Assembly: GCA_028868335.1 (NCBI GenBank)
Contig: JAGWUU010000014.1
Coordinates: forward strand, 1-21,210
Length of the DNA stretch: 21,210 nt
Origin: Sphingomonadales bacterium
GTDB lineage: Bacteria; Pseudomonadota; Alphaproteobacteria; Sphingomonadales; Sphingomonadaceae
Direction of reading: 5' to 3'
Part shown: positions 1 to 7,236 of the stretch, in pieces
How positions within the stretch are numbered: position 1 is the first letter of the stretch
Layout of the letters: every line of letters begins with the position of its first letter
The notes under the pieces: generated by a model
The model's database searches: none
Seen by the model: only the letters and a program-made list of their open reading frames with translations
Told to the model about the DNA's origin: nothing
Made by a program: the position numbers and the translations under genes

Positions 1-598
1 CCTGCAGCCTGACCTTGTCCTGCTCGACATGACCATGCCGGAACTTGACGGACTTGAGGTGGCCCGCGCCTTGCTGGCGCAAGCGCGATCGCCCGCAGTG
101 ATATTCGTTACCGCGCACGAATCCTTTGCGGTGGAGGCGTTTGACCTCGATGCCGTCGACTACGTGCTCAAGCCGGTTTCGCCCGAGCGGCTGGAGCGCG
201 CCATCGCCCGCGCCGTGGCCCGGCGCCGAAGCCACGACCGGCCAAGCGGCGATTGGCTCACCGAATTCTGGGTTCCGTACCGCTCCGAGTTGCTGCGCAT
301 CGCAGCAACCGACGTCGATCGAATCGATGCCGAACGCGACTATGTCCGCATTCACGTGGGACAGGTCGACGGGGCAAGCCGCAGCTACCTGCTGCTCCAG
401 ACCGTTTCCGGTCTGGAGGCGCGCCTCGATCCCGGGCAGTTCATCCGTCTCCACCGTTCGACCATCCTGCGCCGCGATCGCATCATCGGGCTGCGCCATG
501 ACGGGCTGGGGGTGTGGTCCGCCGAACTGGCCGATGGCAATGCGGTACGGATCGGCCGGACCTATCTGGCCAAGGCCAAGGCCATGGCGGGACGGTGA
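1..598 (+). CDS. LytTR-family response regulator, 5'-truncated by window edge
   Basis: This is the C-terminal part of a two-component response regulator that binds DNA through a LytTR domain. The reading frame is open from base 2, so the true start lies before the window. The receiver domain is visible from its phospho-acceptor region: LVLLDMTMPELDG carries the predicted phosphorylated Asp (codon 26-28). It is followed by the conserved Thr in VIFVTAHE and the Lys in YVLKPVSPERL. After a short linker, a LytTR domain of about 100 residues follows, with typical segments such as RIDAERDYVRIHV and FIRLHRSTILRRDRI. LytTR regulators usually work with a membrane histidine kinase of the LytS/YehU type; that gene is not visible and may lie upstream. 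Family assignment is firm; the regulated genes are unknown. Confidence 0.93.
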   Translation, partial: LQPDLVLLDMTMPELDGLEVARALLAQARSPAVIFVTAHESFAVEAFDLDAVDYVLKPVSPERLERAIARAVARRRSHDRPSGDWLTEFWVPYRSELLRIAATDVDRIDAERDYVRIHVGQVDGASRSYLLLQTVSGLEARLDPGQFIRLHRSTILRRDRIIGLRHDGLGVWSAELADGNAVRIGRTYLAKAKAMAGR

Positions 599-643
599 AG
601 GCTTGCCAAGCGCTCCCTGGGCGCGCAGTTCTCGGGGCGAACC

Positions 644-910
644 ATGGCGTTGTTTGTCACATTCCTGCTGGGTATTGCCAACTTCGTGCTGCACAAGGCC
701 GTGGTGGAAAGTCGTCACCCTTTGCTTGATGCCGTGCCGGGGTTTTTCCACCTGTTTGGTGGGCGGCTTGGCCTTCTGGCTGAATTCGCTCTTTTGCTTG
801 GCGCGTTGATTCTGGTGGCCCGGGGTTCGGTGCTGTGGGCGGGGCTCTATGCGGGTTATTCAGGGGTCAATGCCTTGGCTGCCTGGTTGATCCTTAGTGG
901 GAAGGTATGA
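644..910 (+). CDS. small membrane protein, 88 aa, function unknown
   Basis: I do not recognise this protein. It is 88 residues and mostly hydrophobic, with three likely membrane segments at about residues 2-20, 43-61 and 63-86, and few charged residues. A G-rich stretch (ggggcga) lies just before the ATG and can act as a weak ribosome binding site. It begins 45 bases after the response regulator and ends in an ATGA overlap with the metallophosphoesterase, so the three genes are probably co-transcribed and the last two translationally coupled. It could be a small accessory to a membrane enzyme or sensor, but nothing in the sequence proves that. Confidence 0.72.
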   Translation: MALFVTFLLGIANFVLHKAVVESRHPLLDAVPGFFHLFGGRLGLLAEFALLLGALILVARGSVLWAGLYAGYSGVNALAAWLILSGKV

Positions 911-1662
911 TGTCCGGCCCGATAGTCCTGTTTCACGTCAGCGACTTGCACTTCGGTTATGAGGATCGCGAGGCGCTGGCGTGGTTTCTGGAGGCGGTCG
1001 AGCGCGAGCGGCCCGACGCGGTGATCTGCACCGGCGATCTCACCATGCGTGGCTCCGCGCGTGAATTTGCCCTGGCCGAGGAGTGGCTGTCGCAACTGCC
1101 GGTGCCTTTGACGCTGGAGCCGGGCAACCACGATGTCCCTTATTACCACCATATGATCCGGCGGCTGTGGAAGCCCTATGATCGCTATCGTGCGCTTGAG
1201 GCGGCTGTGGAGAGCGAACTCGATCTGCCCGACGTGGCGGTAATTCCGCTCAAGACCGTGGCCCGCGCACAGTTCCGCCTGAATTGGTCGAAGGGCCGGA
1301 TCACGTCGCACGACCTTGACGCGGCCTTGCAAGGTCTTGCTGCCCACGCCGACCATCCGCTGCGCCTCGTCGCGGCGCATCACCCACTGGTTGAGGCCGA
1401 TACCGAAGCGACCGCATCGACCCGCGGCGGAAAGGCGGCGCTCGCCGCGCTGGCGCGGGGCGGGGCCCATGCTGTGCTGACCGGCCATGTTCACGATGCC
1501 TTCGATCTGTCGGCGGAAATCGATGGTCGCCCGATCCGCCTGATCGGCGCTGGCACGCTCTCGCAACGGCTGCGCTCCACCCCGCCGGGCTATAACCGGC
1601 TGGAGTGGACGGCGCCGGCCGGGCTCAGCGTTATCCAGCGACGGATGGGATCAATGGAATAG
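907..1662 (+). CDS. calcineurin-like metallophosphoesterase
   Basis: This is a 251-residue soluble metallophosphoesterase with the whole metal-binding signature of the superfamily. It has D13 and H15 in VSDLHFG, G43-D44 in CTGDLTMRG, G73-N74-H75-D76 in the GNHD motif, a histidine pair in AAHHPLVE, and the final GHxH in TGHVHD. Length and motif order match the class III cyclic-nucleotide phosphodiesterase/CpdA-like branch, but sequence alone does not fix the substrate. The start is ATGATG; the first ATG overlaps the stop of the upstream membrane protein (ATGA). The gene runs convergent to rpsI, with a terminator hairpin 9 bases downstream that chiefly serves rpsI. Confidence 0.9.
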   Translation: MMSGPIVLFHVSDLHFGYEDREALAWFLEAVERERPDAVICTGDLTMRGSAREFALAEEWLSQLPVPLTLEPGNHDVPYYHHMIRRLWKPYDRYRALEAAVESELDLPDVAVIPLKTVARAQFRLNWSKGRITSHDLDAALQGLAAHADHPLRLVAAHHPLVEADTEATASTRGGKAALAALARGGAHAVLTGHVHDAFDLSAEIDGRPIRLIGAGTLSQRLRSTPPGYNRLEWTAPAGLSVIQRRMGSME

Positions 1663-1670
1663 ATACGAAA

Positions 1671-1694
1671 AGGGCGGCCCCGCGGGACCGCCCT
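1671..1694 (-). terminator. intrinsic terminator of rplM-rpsI
   Basis: An inverted repeat with arms AGGGCGG and CCGCCCT, extended inward by CCC/GGG with one mismatch, is followed on the minus strand by TTTTC. It lies about 40 bases after the rpsI stop and is a canonical Rho-independent terminator in that direction. On the plus strand there is no T-run, so it serves the converging metallophosphoesterase gene poorly. Confidence 0.85.
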
Positions 1695-1733
1695 ATCGTT
1701 TCCACCCGAAGGTGGGAAATCAACGCACCAATA

Positions 1734-2228
1734 TCAGCGCTTGCTGAACTGGAAGCTGCGGCGAGCCTTGGCCCGACCGTACTTCTTGCGCTCGACCACG
1801 CGACTGTCGCGGGTCAGGAACCCGGCGGCCTTGACGGCGCCGCGCAGGGTCGGCTCGAACTTGGCGAGGGCCTGGGCGATGCCGTGCTTGACGGCACCGG
1901 CCTGGCCCGAAAGCCCGCCGCCCTTGACGGTGGCGACGACGTCGTACTGACCCGCACGATCCGAGACCTGGAACGGCTGGTCGATCACCAGGCGCAGGGT
2001 CGGACGGGCGAAATAGACTTCCTGGTCGCGACCGTTGACGGTGACCTTGCCCGAACCGGGCTTGATCCACACGCGGGCGACGGCGTCCTTGCGGCGGCCG
2101 GTAGCATAGGCGCGGCCCTGCGCGTCGACTTCCTTGTCGCGCAGCGGGGCGGCCGGAGCGGCGGGGGTGACCGGAAGATCGGCGGCAGCGCCGAGATCGG
2201 CCAGATCGGTGAGAGTGGTGTCAGACAT
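1734..2228 (-). CDS. rpsI: 30S ribosomal protein S9 (uS9)
   Basis: S9 sits on the head of the small ribosomal subunit, and its C-terminal tail reaches the P-site tRNA. The core from about residue 38 (GRAYATGRRKDAVARVW) to the end is typical, including VNGRD, GGGLSGQAGAVKHGIAQAL and the basic C-terminus ending KARRSFQFSKR. The 164-residue length exceeds the usual ~130 because of an Ala/Pro/Asp-rich N-terminal extension of about 35 residues, which I believe is common in alphaproteobacterial S9. The start codon shares one base with the rplM stop (TGATG), the usual rplM-rpsI coupling. An intrinsic terminator follows. Confidence 0.99.
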   Translation of the reverse strand: MSDTTLTDLADLGAAADLPVTPAAPAAPLRDKEVDAQGRAYATGRRKDAVARVWIKPGSGKVTVNGRDQEVYFARPTLRLVIDQPFQVSDRAGQYDVVATVKGGGLSGQAGAVKHGIAQALAKFEPTLRGAVKAAGFLTRDSRVVERKKYGRAKARRSFQFSKR

Positions 2229-2707
2229 CAGGCGCCAACCTTGTTCTTGCGGTTGAGGGCGGCAACATCGAGCGGCTGGGGCTGGGTGCCACCATGCGGA
2301 TGCTCGGTGCCGGCGTAGAGGTGCAGCGCGCGCATCTGCGCACGGCCGAGGGGGCCGCGCGGGATCATGCGCTCAACCGCCTTTTCAAGCACGCGCTCCG
2401 GAAAACGACCGGCCAGGACCTTGTCCGCAGTCACTTCCTTGATGCCGCCGGCATAGCCGGTGTGCTTGTAATAGGTCTGCTGCTTGAGCTTGTTGCCGGT
2501 GAAGCGCACCTTGTCGGCGTTGATCACGACGACATGATCGCCGCAATCGACGTGCGGGGTGAAGCTCGGCTTGTGCTTGCCGCGCAGATGATTGGCGATG
2601 ATCACGGCGAGACGCCCGACCACCAGACCGTCGGCATCAACCAGATGCCATTTCTTTTCCACCTCGGCCGGCTTGATTGACCGGGTGACCTTGCTGAGCG
2701 CCTTCAT
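2228..2707 (-). CDS. rplM: 50S ribosomal protein L13 (uL13)
   Basis: L13 is an early-assembly large-subunit protein. The 159 residues cover the family from WHLVDADGLVVGRLA through the KHKPSFTPHVDCGDHVVVINA region to the ERMIPRGPLGR motif and a C-terminal segment rich in Pro, Gln and basic residues. A strong ribosome binding site (GAGGAAA) lies seven to eight bases before the ATG on the minus strand. The gene is followed by rpsI with a one-base stop/start overlap. A TTGACT hexamer on the minus strand at 2815-2820 could be the -35 element, but I see no convincing -10. Confidence 0.99.
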   Translation of the reverse strand: MKALSKVTRSIKPAEVEKKWHLVDADGLVVGRLAVIIANHLRGKHKPSFTPHVDCGDHVVVINADKVRFTGNKLKQQTYYKHTGYAGGIKEVTADKVLAGRFPERVLEKAVERMIPRGPLGRAQMRALHLYAGTEHPHGGTQPQPLDVAALNRKNKVGA

Positions 2708-2858
2708 GGCCAGCTTTCCTCAAGATAAAAGGGCACGACGCCCCGGATTGCGAATCCCAGCCCGGAAGATCCGGACGCGCGGGAAGGCGGCCCATTCGTT
2801 CAGATCAGGCCGGAAGTCAAGCTTTGCGGCGGCTTTGCAGAGAGGTAAAATAATACCG

Positions 2859-3587
2859 TCAAAGCCTGGAGGCAAACGTCCATACCTCGCGCGAGACGCG
2901 CGTGGTGCCTGCCAGTTCGGTCGTCATGACCCGCTCAACCCTGTCTGGCAGCCCGCTGGGCTGGATGTCGTCGACGTGGATCGCCACGTCGACTTCTCCT
3001 GCGATCCCGCCCGGCAACGCAATGTGCCGGTGCTCACGCCGCTCCCCGGCCTGGGGTTGGAACAGATCGGCCGGAACATGGCCATAGACTCCCGGCTCCG
3101 CACCCATCGCCGCAACCTGCTGGTTCGCGACCTGACGATCGGCGCTGGTCAGCGGCGCACGTTCCAGCGCCGCGCGGGCCAGATCGGCAGCCTTCACACG
3201 GGCCGCCGGTGGCGGCGCGACCCCGTCGGCCAGGATGCGGCCGTTGGCATCGAGCAAAATGGGGAACAGGCCGGTATCAGGACGGTTTCGCTCCAGTTCG
3301 GCGAACGGAGCCAGGTCTGCCGGTGCATCGACCGTCGCGCCAATCAGCTTGCCTTCAAGTCGGAAGCCATCCGAAACGCGAAGGAAGCGGACTGCATAAG
3401 AACGCGTGACCTTGATCTGCTGACCATCAGCCAGATAGCGCCACACGGTCCGGGTCAGAACCATTTCGTCGGCCGGAGGGGCAAACAGCCGGTTTGCGGC
3501 CGTCGGCTCTGCCCAGGCCGGTTGCGCCGCCACATTGACGAGGCACAGGGAAGCAATGCCGGTGATGATGATCGCAACCCGTTTCAC
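2859..3587 (-). CDS. secreted/periplasmic protein of unknown function
   Basis: I do not recognise a named family. I choose the GTG at 3587 over the ATG at 3635. From the GTG the protein starts VKRVAIIITGIASLCLVNVA, a clean signal peptide with cleavage expected after PAWA (about residue 26), whereas the longer form puts 16 non-signal residues in front. The mature part is about 215 residues with no further membrane segment, so it should be periplasmic or exported. It is rich in Ala, Arg and Asp and contains segments such as DEMVLTRTVWRYLADGQ and GEVDVAIHVDDIQPSGLPDRVERV. The latter looks like alternating beta strands, but that is a guess. It precedes rplM on the same strand with a 151-base gap. 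The GTG also forms a GTGA overlap with a small upstream ORF. Confidence 0.75.
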   Translation of the reverse strand: MKRVAIIITGIASLCLVNVAAQPAWAEPTAANRLFAPPADEMVLTRTVWRYLADGQQIKVTRSYAVRFLRVSDGFRLEGKLIGATVDAPADLAPFAELERNRPDTGLFPILLDANGRILADGVAPPPAARVKAADLARAALERAPLTSADRQVANQQVAAMGAEPGVYGHVPADLFQPQAGERREHRHIALPGGIAGEVDVAIHVDDIQPSGLPDRVERVMTTELAGTTRVSREVWTFASRL

Positions 3588-3715
3588 GCGGACGGTCCCG
3601 CCGACCGAACTGCCAGGTAATGCTCGCCAAGACATGCCTGGGTCTTGAAGGGGTGCGTCACGTCGAGCCGCCCGATCACCCGCGCGGGAAACGCAACAAT
3701 AACCTTGAACAGCAA
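3584..3715 (-). CDS. possible small ORF (43 aa, TTG start) coupled to the secreted protein
   Basis: This is a low-confidence call. A 43-codon frame starts at a TTG preceded by GGAAGG at nine bases, and ends in a TGA that overlaps the GTG start of the next gene by four bases. About three quarters of its third codon positions are G or C, which suits this genome. The peptide begins LLFKVIVAFPARVIGRLDV and contains HPFKTQACLGEHYLAVR; I recognise no family. A TTGACG hexamer on the minus strand at 3805-3810 could be a promoter -35 for this transcript. The frame could be chance, with the longer ATG form of the downstream gene being real instead. Confidence 0.3.
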   Translation of the reverse strand: MLFKVIVAFPARVIGRLDVTHPFKTQACLGEHYLAVRSAGPSA

Positions 3716-3868
3716 CCCCTTATCCCTTCCTTCGATCCGCACGCCATTTCATGCCCAGAGCGAGCGAACCGCGGAACGAATATTGGCGCAGGCATTGGTG
3801 CATTCGTCAAGTGGGGTTGCCGCTGTGATCGTGGTGCCTCTGTTGATCGGGCCATGAGCCCCCTTCCG

Positions 3869-4924
3869 TCACCGTGCGGCGCGCCCCATGCAGTGGGCTC
3901 CCCACACCACGGTTGCCAACAGCAGCGCCCCGACCAACTGATGCAACCCCGCCAGCCAGATGTTCACGCCGCTCCATACGGTGAAGACGCCAAGCAGCAC
4001 CTGCGTGCCAAAAGCGGAATGGATCGCGATCGAAGCGCGGCGATGACCGGCGCGGAGCTTGCGCGCCAGCACCACAAGCACGGCGACGACCGCCCACGCC
4101 CACCAGCGATGGATAAAGTGGACGAGATAGGGATCGTCAACCAGCGCATGGGAAGCACCACGCGACCAATCGATCCCTTGAGGGAAAAGCTTGCCCTGCA
4201 TCAGCGGCCAGGCATCCCAGTTGAACCAGCCCGATCCCGCGACGTAACCGGCGCGCAGGCCTGCCAGCAGCGCTCCATAGCCGAGCTGCACGACAAGCAT
4301 TCCCAAGGCAAACGACGCGATCGGCGTCATCCGCGCCTTGCCCTCGCTCCGCGCCGTCGCCCGCAGGTCAAGCGCGGTCCAGACCAGCGCGGCGAGCGTC
4401 GTCAGGGCCAGAAGCAGGTGCGTGGCAAGACGGAAATGGCTGACCTTGACGTCATGAGTCAGGCCCGACTTGACCATCCACCAGCCGACCGCTCCTTGAA
4501 GCCCGCCAAGCAGCAGTAGCCCCACCAGCCGCGCATGGTATCCAGCCGGAATCGCTTTCCGTACCCAGAACCACACCAGCGGGAGAGCGAAGGCAGCGCC
4601 GATGGTCCGGCCAAGCAGGCGATGGAACCACTCCCAGAAGAAGATGAGCTTGTAGTCGGCCAGGGTCATGCCGGCCGGCCCGTTGACTTCCTTGTACTGC
4701 GGAATTTGCTGGTATGCGGCGAATTCGGCCTGCCACTGCGCCTCGGTCAGCGGAGGAATCGCCCCGCTCACTGGCTTCCATTCGGTGATCGACAGGCCCG
4801 ATTCGGTCAGCCGGGTGATCCCGCCGACGGTTACCATCAGGACCACCAGCACGGCGACGATCAGCAACCAGCGAGCGAGCGCGAGGGGACGGGTGGAATC
4901 GCGCGAAACGGTGGCCTCGGTCAT
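3869..4924 (-). CDS. ctaA: heme A synthase, COX15/CtaA type
   Basis: CtaA oxidises the C8 methyl group of heme O to the formyl group of heme A, the cofactor of aa3-type cytochrome oxidases, in the inner membrane. The 351-residue protein from the ATG at 4924 has about eight membrane helices. It carries the family histidines in FWEWFHRLLGR, VSHFRLATHLLLA, YLVHFIHRWWAWA and WLAGLHQLVGALLL, plus the hallmark N-terminal segment GGITRLTESGLSITEWKPV. The open frame continues upstream to 5392, but that part overlaps the divergent MerC-like gene and lacks CtaA similarity, so the ATG at 4924 is the start. It is transcribed toward rplM with a gap of about 150 to 280 bases to the next coding frame. No other oxidase gene is in the window. 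Confidence 0.96.
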   Translation of the reverse strand: MTEATVSRDSTRPLALARWLLIVAVLVVLMVTVGGITRLTESGLSITEWKPVSGAIPPLTEAQWQAEFAAYQQIPQYKEVNGPAGMTLADYKLIFFWEWFHRLLGRTIGAAFALPLVWFWVRKAIPAGYHARLVGLLLLGGLQGAVGWWMVKSGLTHDVKVSHFRLATHLLLALTTLAALVWTALDLRATARSEGKARMTPIASFALGMLVVQLGYGALLAGLRAGYVAGSGWFNWDAWPLMQGKLFPQGIDWSRGASHALVDDPYLVHFIHRWWAWAVVAVLVVLARKLRAGHRRASIAIHSAFGTQVLLGVFTVWSGVNIWLAGLHQLVGALLLATVVWGAHCMGRAAR

Positions 4925-5000
4925 GGCCCGCCCCTCTGCGTCGGTGAGCGGCAAAGCGCAAGGAGATTGCGGCGACCGCCGTGCTTCGACCTTGAATGAC

Positions 5001-5013
5001 GTTACATCGTAAC
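5001..5013. promoter_or_regulatory. candidate Zur-type operator in the ctaA/MerC-like divergent region
   Basis: A perfect dyad GTTAC-ATC-GTAAC lies 16 bases before the preferred MerC-like start and 76 bases before ctaA. Its architecture, GTTAY-N3-RTAAC, matches the core of Fur-family Zur boxes (the E. coli znu site has GTTAT-N3-ATAAC). A TTGAAT at 4992-4997 and a TACATG at 5015-5020 could be weak promoter elements with the dyad in the spacer. Assignment to Zur is inference. Confidence 0.45.
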
Positions 5014-5029
5014 ATACATGGGGAGTGCA

Positions 5030-5410
5030 ATGCGTGCAGCCATGCTTTCGATTCGCGACCGGCTTGACCGGGTCGGCGTGCTCCTTTCGGGGCTCTGCGC
5101 GGTGCATTGCCTTGCCAGTCTCGCGTTGATTGCCGGATTGGGGCTGGGCGGAGAATATCTGCTCAACCCGATGATTCACCGGGTCGGACTGGCGCTTGCG
5201 GTGGCGGTTGGCTCGGCTACGCTGGTGATGGGCGTGGCGCGCCACGGCGATCCCTTGCCGTTGCAGGTCGGGGCGGCGGGTATCGCGATGATGGCCGTGG
5301 CCCTCTTCACCAGCCACGGCAAGGCCGAGGCGGCGTTGACCATCGCCGGGGTGGCGCTGCTCGCTTGGGCGCATCTGCGCAATATCCGCCACAACAGTTG
5401 CACGGTCTGA
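5030..5410 (+). CDS. MerC-domain small membrane protein
   Basis: This is a four-helix membrane protein of the MerC family, which includes mercury-transport proteins and many chromosomal relatives of unknown metal specificity. The hallmark is a Cys pair in the first helix, LLSGLCAVHCLASLALIAGLG, followed by further hydrophobic segments around IHRVGLALAVAVGSATLVMG, VGAAGIAMMAVALF and ALTIAGVALLAWAHL. I prefer the ATG at 5030 because GGGGAG lies just upstream; an in-frame ATG at 5018 would add four residues and one at 5042 would remove four. No merR, merT, merP or merA is nearby, so mercury resistance is not supported. A Zur-like dyad in front suggests a role in zinc or another divalent metal. 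Confidence 0.85.
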   Translation: MRAAMLSIRDRLDRVGVLLSGLCAVHCLASLALIAGLGLGGEYLLNPMIHRVGLALAVAVGSATLVMGVARHGDPLPLQVGAAGIAMMAVALFTSHGKAEAALTIAGVALLAWAHLRNIRHNSCTV

Positions 5411-5454
5411 GCGACGATTGCCAAATCGCGCGCCCGCGCTATCTGCGTGAGGCG

Positions 5455-6447
5455 ATGACCAATACCCTCTCCCTTACCGTCAACGGCGAATCCCGTCGTT
5501 CCGCTCCCGGCTCGATTGCCGACCTCGTCCGCCACCTCGAACTCGATCCCGCCAAGGTCGCGGTCGAACGCAATGGCGTGATCGTTCCGCGCTCGACCCT
5601 GGCAGGCGCGGCGCTGGCCGAAGGCGACGTGCTGGAAATCGTGCATTTCGTCGGCGGCGGGCAAGGCGGCCAACCGAACGACGACACCTGGACGGTCGCG
5701 GGCCGAACCTTCCGCTCGCGCCTGATTGTCGGCACAGGCAAGTACAAGGACTTTGCCCAGAACGCTGCCGCGGTCGAGGCGAGCGGGGCGGAGATCGTCA
5801 CCGTCGCGGTGCGGCGGGTCAACGTCAGCGATCCCAAGGCGCCGATGCTGACAGATTTCATCGACCCGAAGAAGATTACCTACCTTCCCAACACCGCCGG
5901 CTGCTTTACCGCTGACGAGGCGATCCGCACCCTGCGCCTGGCGCGCGAGGCGGGCGGCTGGGACCTGGTCAAGCTTGAGGTTCTGGGTGAGGCGCGCACG
6001 CTCTATCCCGACATGCGCGAGACGCTGAAGGCCTGCGAAGTGCTGGCGAACGAAGGCTTCGCGCCGATGGTCTATTGCGTCGACGATCCGATCGCGGCGA
6101 AGCAGCTTGAAAGCGCCGGAGCGGTGGCGGTGATGCCCTTGGGCGCGCCGATCGGCTCTGGGCTGGGCATCCAGAACCGGGTGACGATCCGCCTGATCGT
6201 CGAGGGCGCCGGCGTCCCCGTGCTTGTCGATGCCGGGGTCGGCACTGCCAGCGACGCCGCCGTGGCGATGGAACTGGGTTGCGACGGCGTCCTGATGAAC
6301 ACCGCGATCGCCGAGGCGAAGAACCCGCTGCGTATGGCCCGCGCGATGAAGCTGGCTGTCGAGGCCGGTCGTGATGCCTACCTCTCCGGTCGCATGGCTA
6401 CGCGCAAATATGCTGACCCCAGCAGTCCGCTCGCAGGGTTGATCTAG
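5455..6447 (+). CDS. thiSG: ThiS-ThiG fusion: sulfur carrier plus thiazole synthase
   Basis: This protein forms the thiazole phosphate half of thiamine from deoxyxylulose 5-phosphate, dehydroglycine and ThiS thiocarboxylate. Residues 1-69 are a ThiS ubiquitin-like domain (VNGESR, VAVERNGVIVPR, ending EIVHFVGGG). A short linker of about seven residues leads into full-length ThiG from about residue 78, with VGTGKYKDF, the Schiff-base Lys173 in DLVKLEVLGE, PLGAPIGSGLGIQN and VLVDAGVGTASDAAVAMELG. Such fusions are annotated as bifunctional sulfur carrier/thiazole synthase proteins. The ThiS Gly-Gly end is internal here, which is chemically odd because the carrier normally needs a free carboxyl terminus. 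The gene follows the MerC-like gene by 44 bases. I see no TPP riboswitch and no other thi gene in the window. Confidence 0.95.
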   Translation: MTNTLSLTVNGESRRSAPGSIADLVRHLELDPAKVAVERNGVIVPRSTLAGAALAEGDVLEIVHFVGGGQGGQPNDDTWTVAGRTFRSRLIVGTGKYKDFAQNAAAVEASGAEIVTVAVRRVNVSDPKAPMLTDFIDPKKITYLPNTAGCFTADEAIRTLRLAREAGGWDLVKLEVLGEARTLYPDMRETLKACEVLANEGFAPMVYCVDDPIAAKQLESAGAVAVMPLGAPIGSGLGIQNRVTIRLIVEGAGVPVLVDAGVGTASDAAVAMELGCDGVLMNTAIAEAKNPLRMARAMKLAVEAGRDAYLSGRMATRKYADPSSPLAGLI

Positions 6448-6493
6448 GCCCGGATACCATCAGGCATTCGGACACGGTCACGGAACCGCCGTT

Positions 6494-7099
6494 TTACAGT
6501 GCCTTTTGCGCGATCACGTTGACCCACGATGACGGGCGGTCATCATAACCTCCGCCAATGCCCTCGGTGAGCCCCACGCCCTGCCAGTGTCCGAACCGCG
6601 CGTAGAAGTCCGCCGCCTGCTCGCGTGAGAGATAGTTGAAGTAGCGGCCCAGCCCGTCGCGCCCTTCGATGCCGCCGCTCTTGTAGGTCGCCATGTGCCA
6701 GCCGCCGGGTTTGAGCGCGGTGCAGATCCTGTGCAGCACGTCGCCCAGTCCCTGGCGCGGGACATGGAGCAGCGAATAGCTGGCATAGACCGCGTCGTAG
6801 GCGGCGACCGCCTCAAGATCCTCGAAACGCAGCCGCCTTACCGGTCGGCCCAGCCGGGCCTCAGCCAAGGCTGCCATTTCGGCGACACCGTCCGTCGGTT
6901 CCACCAGAAAGCCGCGCGCTTCCATATAGGCTGCATCGCGCCCCGATCCGCAGCCCAGCTCAAGCACGTTGGCTCCGGGTTGAAGGCGGTCAAGAAAGGC
7001 AGGCAGATCCCGATTGATCGTCATGTGCGACGTGCGCGCGATGTAATCGGACGCCACGGCTGCGTAGAAGGCGAGCGTCGCGGGATCGTGGCCGGGCAT
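6494..7099 (-). CDS. class I SAM-dependent methyltransferase
   Basis: This is a soluble methyltransferase of about 201 residues. SAM-binding motif I is VLELGCGSGRDA at residues 45-56. The acidic end of strand two is replaced by EPTDGV, and YDAVYASYSLLHVP followed by LKPGGWHMATYK matches motifs II-III of the UbiE/Tam-like fold. The substrate is unknown. I start at the ATG at 7099 (MPGHDPATLAFYAAVASDYI), which matches usual family length. The frame stays open to an ATG at 7219, but that start lacks a ribosome binding site and lies only 18 bases from the divergent gene. The gene converges on thiSG, with only 46 bases between the stops and no clear terminator there. Confidence 0.9.
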   Translation of the reverse strand: MPGHDPATLAFYAAVASDYIARTSHMTINRDLPAFLDRLQPGANVLELGCGSGRDAAYMEARGFLVEPTDGVAEMAALAEARLGRPVRRLRFEDLEAVAAYDAVYASYSLLHVPRQGLGDVLHRICTALKPGGWHMATYKSGGIEGRDGLGRYFNYLSREQAADFYARFGHWQGVGLTEGIGGGYDDRPSSWVNVIAQKAL

Positions 7100-7210
7100 G
7101 GCCCGTGTTGCGATACCGGCATAGCGGGCGTCAAGTGTTTGCCCGTGCGTTCGCGGCAACGCCGAGTTAGCCGCCGTGGTTAACTGCTTCTCAACCAAGT
7201 TCTGGTGTTC

Positions 7211-7232
7211 TTGCCCCATCAACTGGGGGCAA
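7211..7232 (+). promoter_or_regulatory. hairpin covering the ribosome binding site of the 7237 gene
   Basis: A perfect 7-base inverted repeat, TTGCCCC and GGGGCAA, separated by eight bases, ends four bases before the ATG at 7237. The right arm contains the only G-rich stretch that could pair with 16S rRNA, so the stem would hide it. This suggests translational control by RNA structure or a bound protein, but could also be a DNA operator or chance. Confidence 0.4.
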
Positions 7233-7236
7233 CATC

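Noticed and set aside
2843..2858. GGTA...TACC hairpin after the secreted protein
   Set aside because: The stem is four pairs in an AT-rich loop, too weak for an intrinsic terminator.
2592..3620. 342-aa open frame on the plus strand
   Set aside because: It runs across the rplM 5' end, an intergenic gap and the antisense of the secreted protein; its Arg/Gly/Ser-rich content shows no domain.
3620..4519. 299-aa open frame on the plus strand
   Set aside because: Most of it is antisense to ctaA, and the protein is low-complexity and basic.
5030..5410. Mercury-resistance gene merC of a mer operon
   Set aside because: The MerC domain is present, but no merR, merT, merP or merA is nearby and the dyad upstream resembles a Zur box; this looks like a chromosomal MerC relative.
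5411..5454. TPP riboswitch before thiSG
   Set aside because: The gap is only 44 bases and lacks the conserved riboswitch core.
6448..6493. Bidirectional terminator between thiSG and the methyltransferase
   Set aside because: Only a four-base stem can be drawn in this 46-base gap, with no proper T-run.
7166..7184. Imperfect dyad GTTAGCC-N5-GGTTAAC
   Set aside because: It has one mismatch, no known family match and an unclear position relative to a promoter; it is not strong enough to call an operator.
7180..7194. CtrA-like TTAA-N7-TCAA in the gap before the 175-aa gene
   Set aside because: It has one mismatch to TTAA-N7-TTAA, and such short matches arise easily by chance; no cell-cycle gene is nearby.
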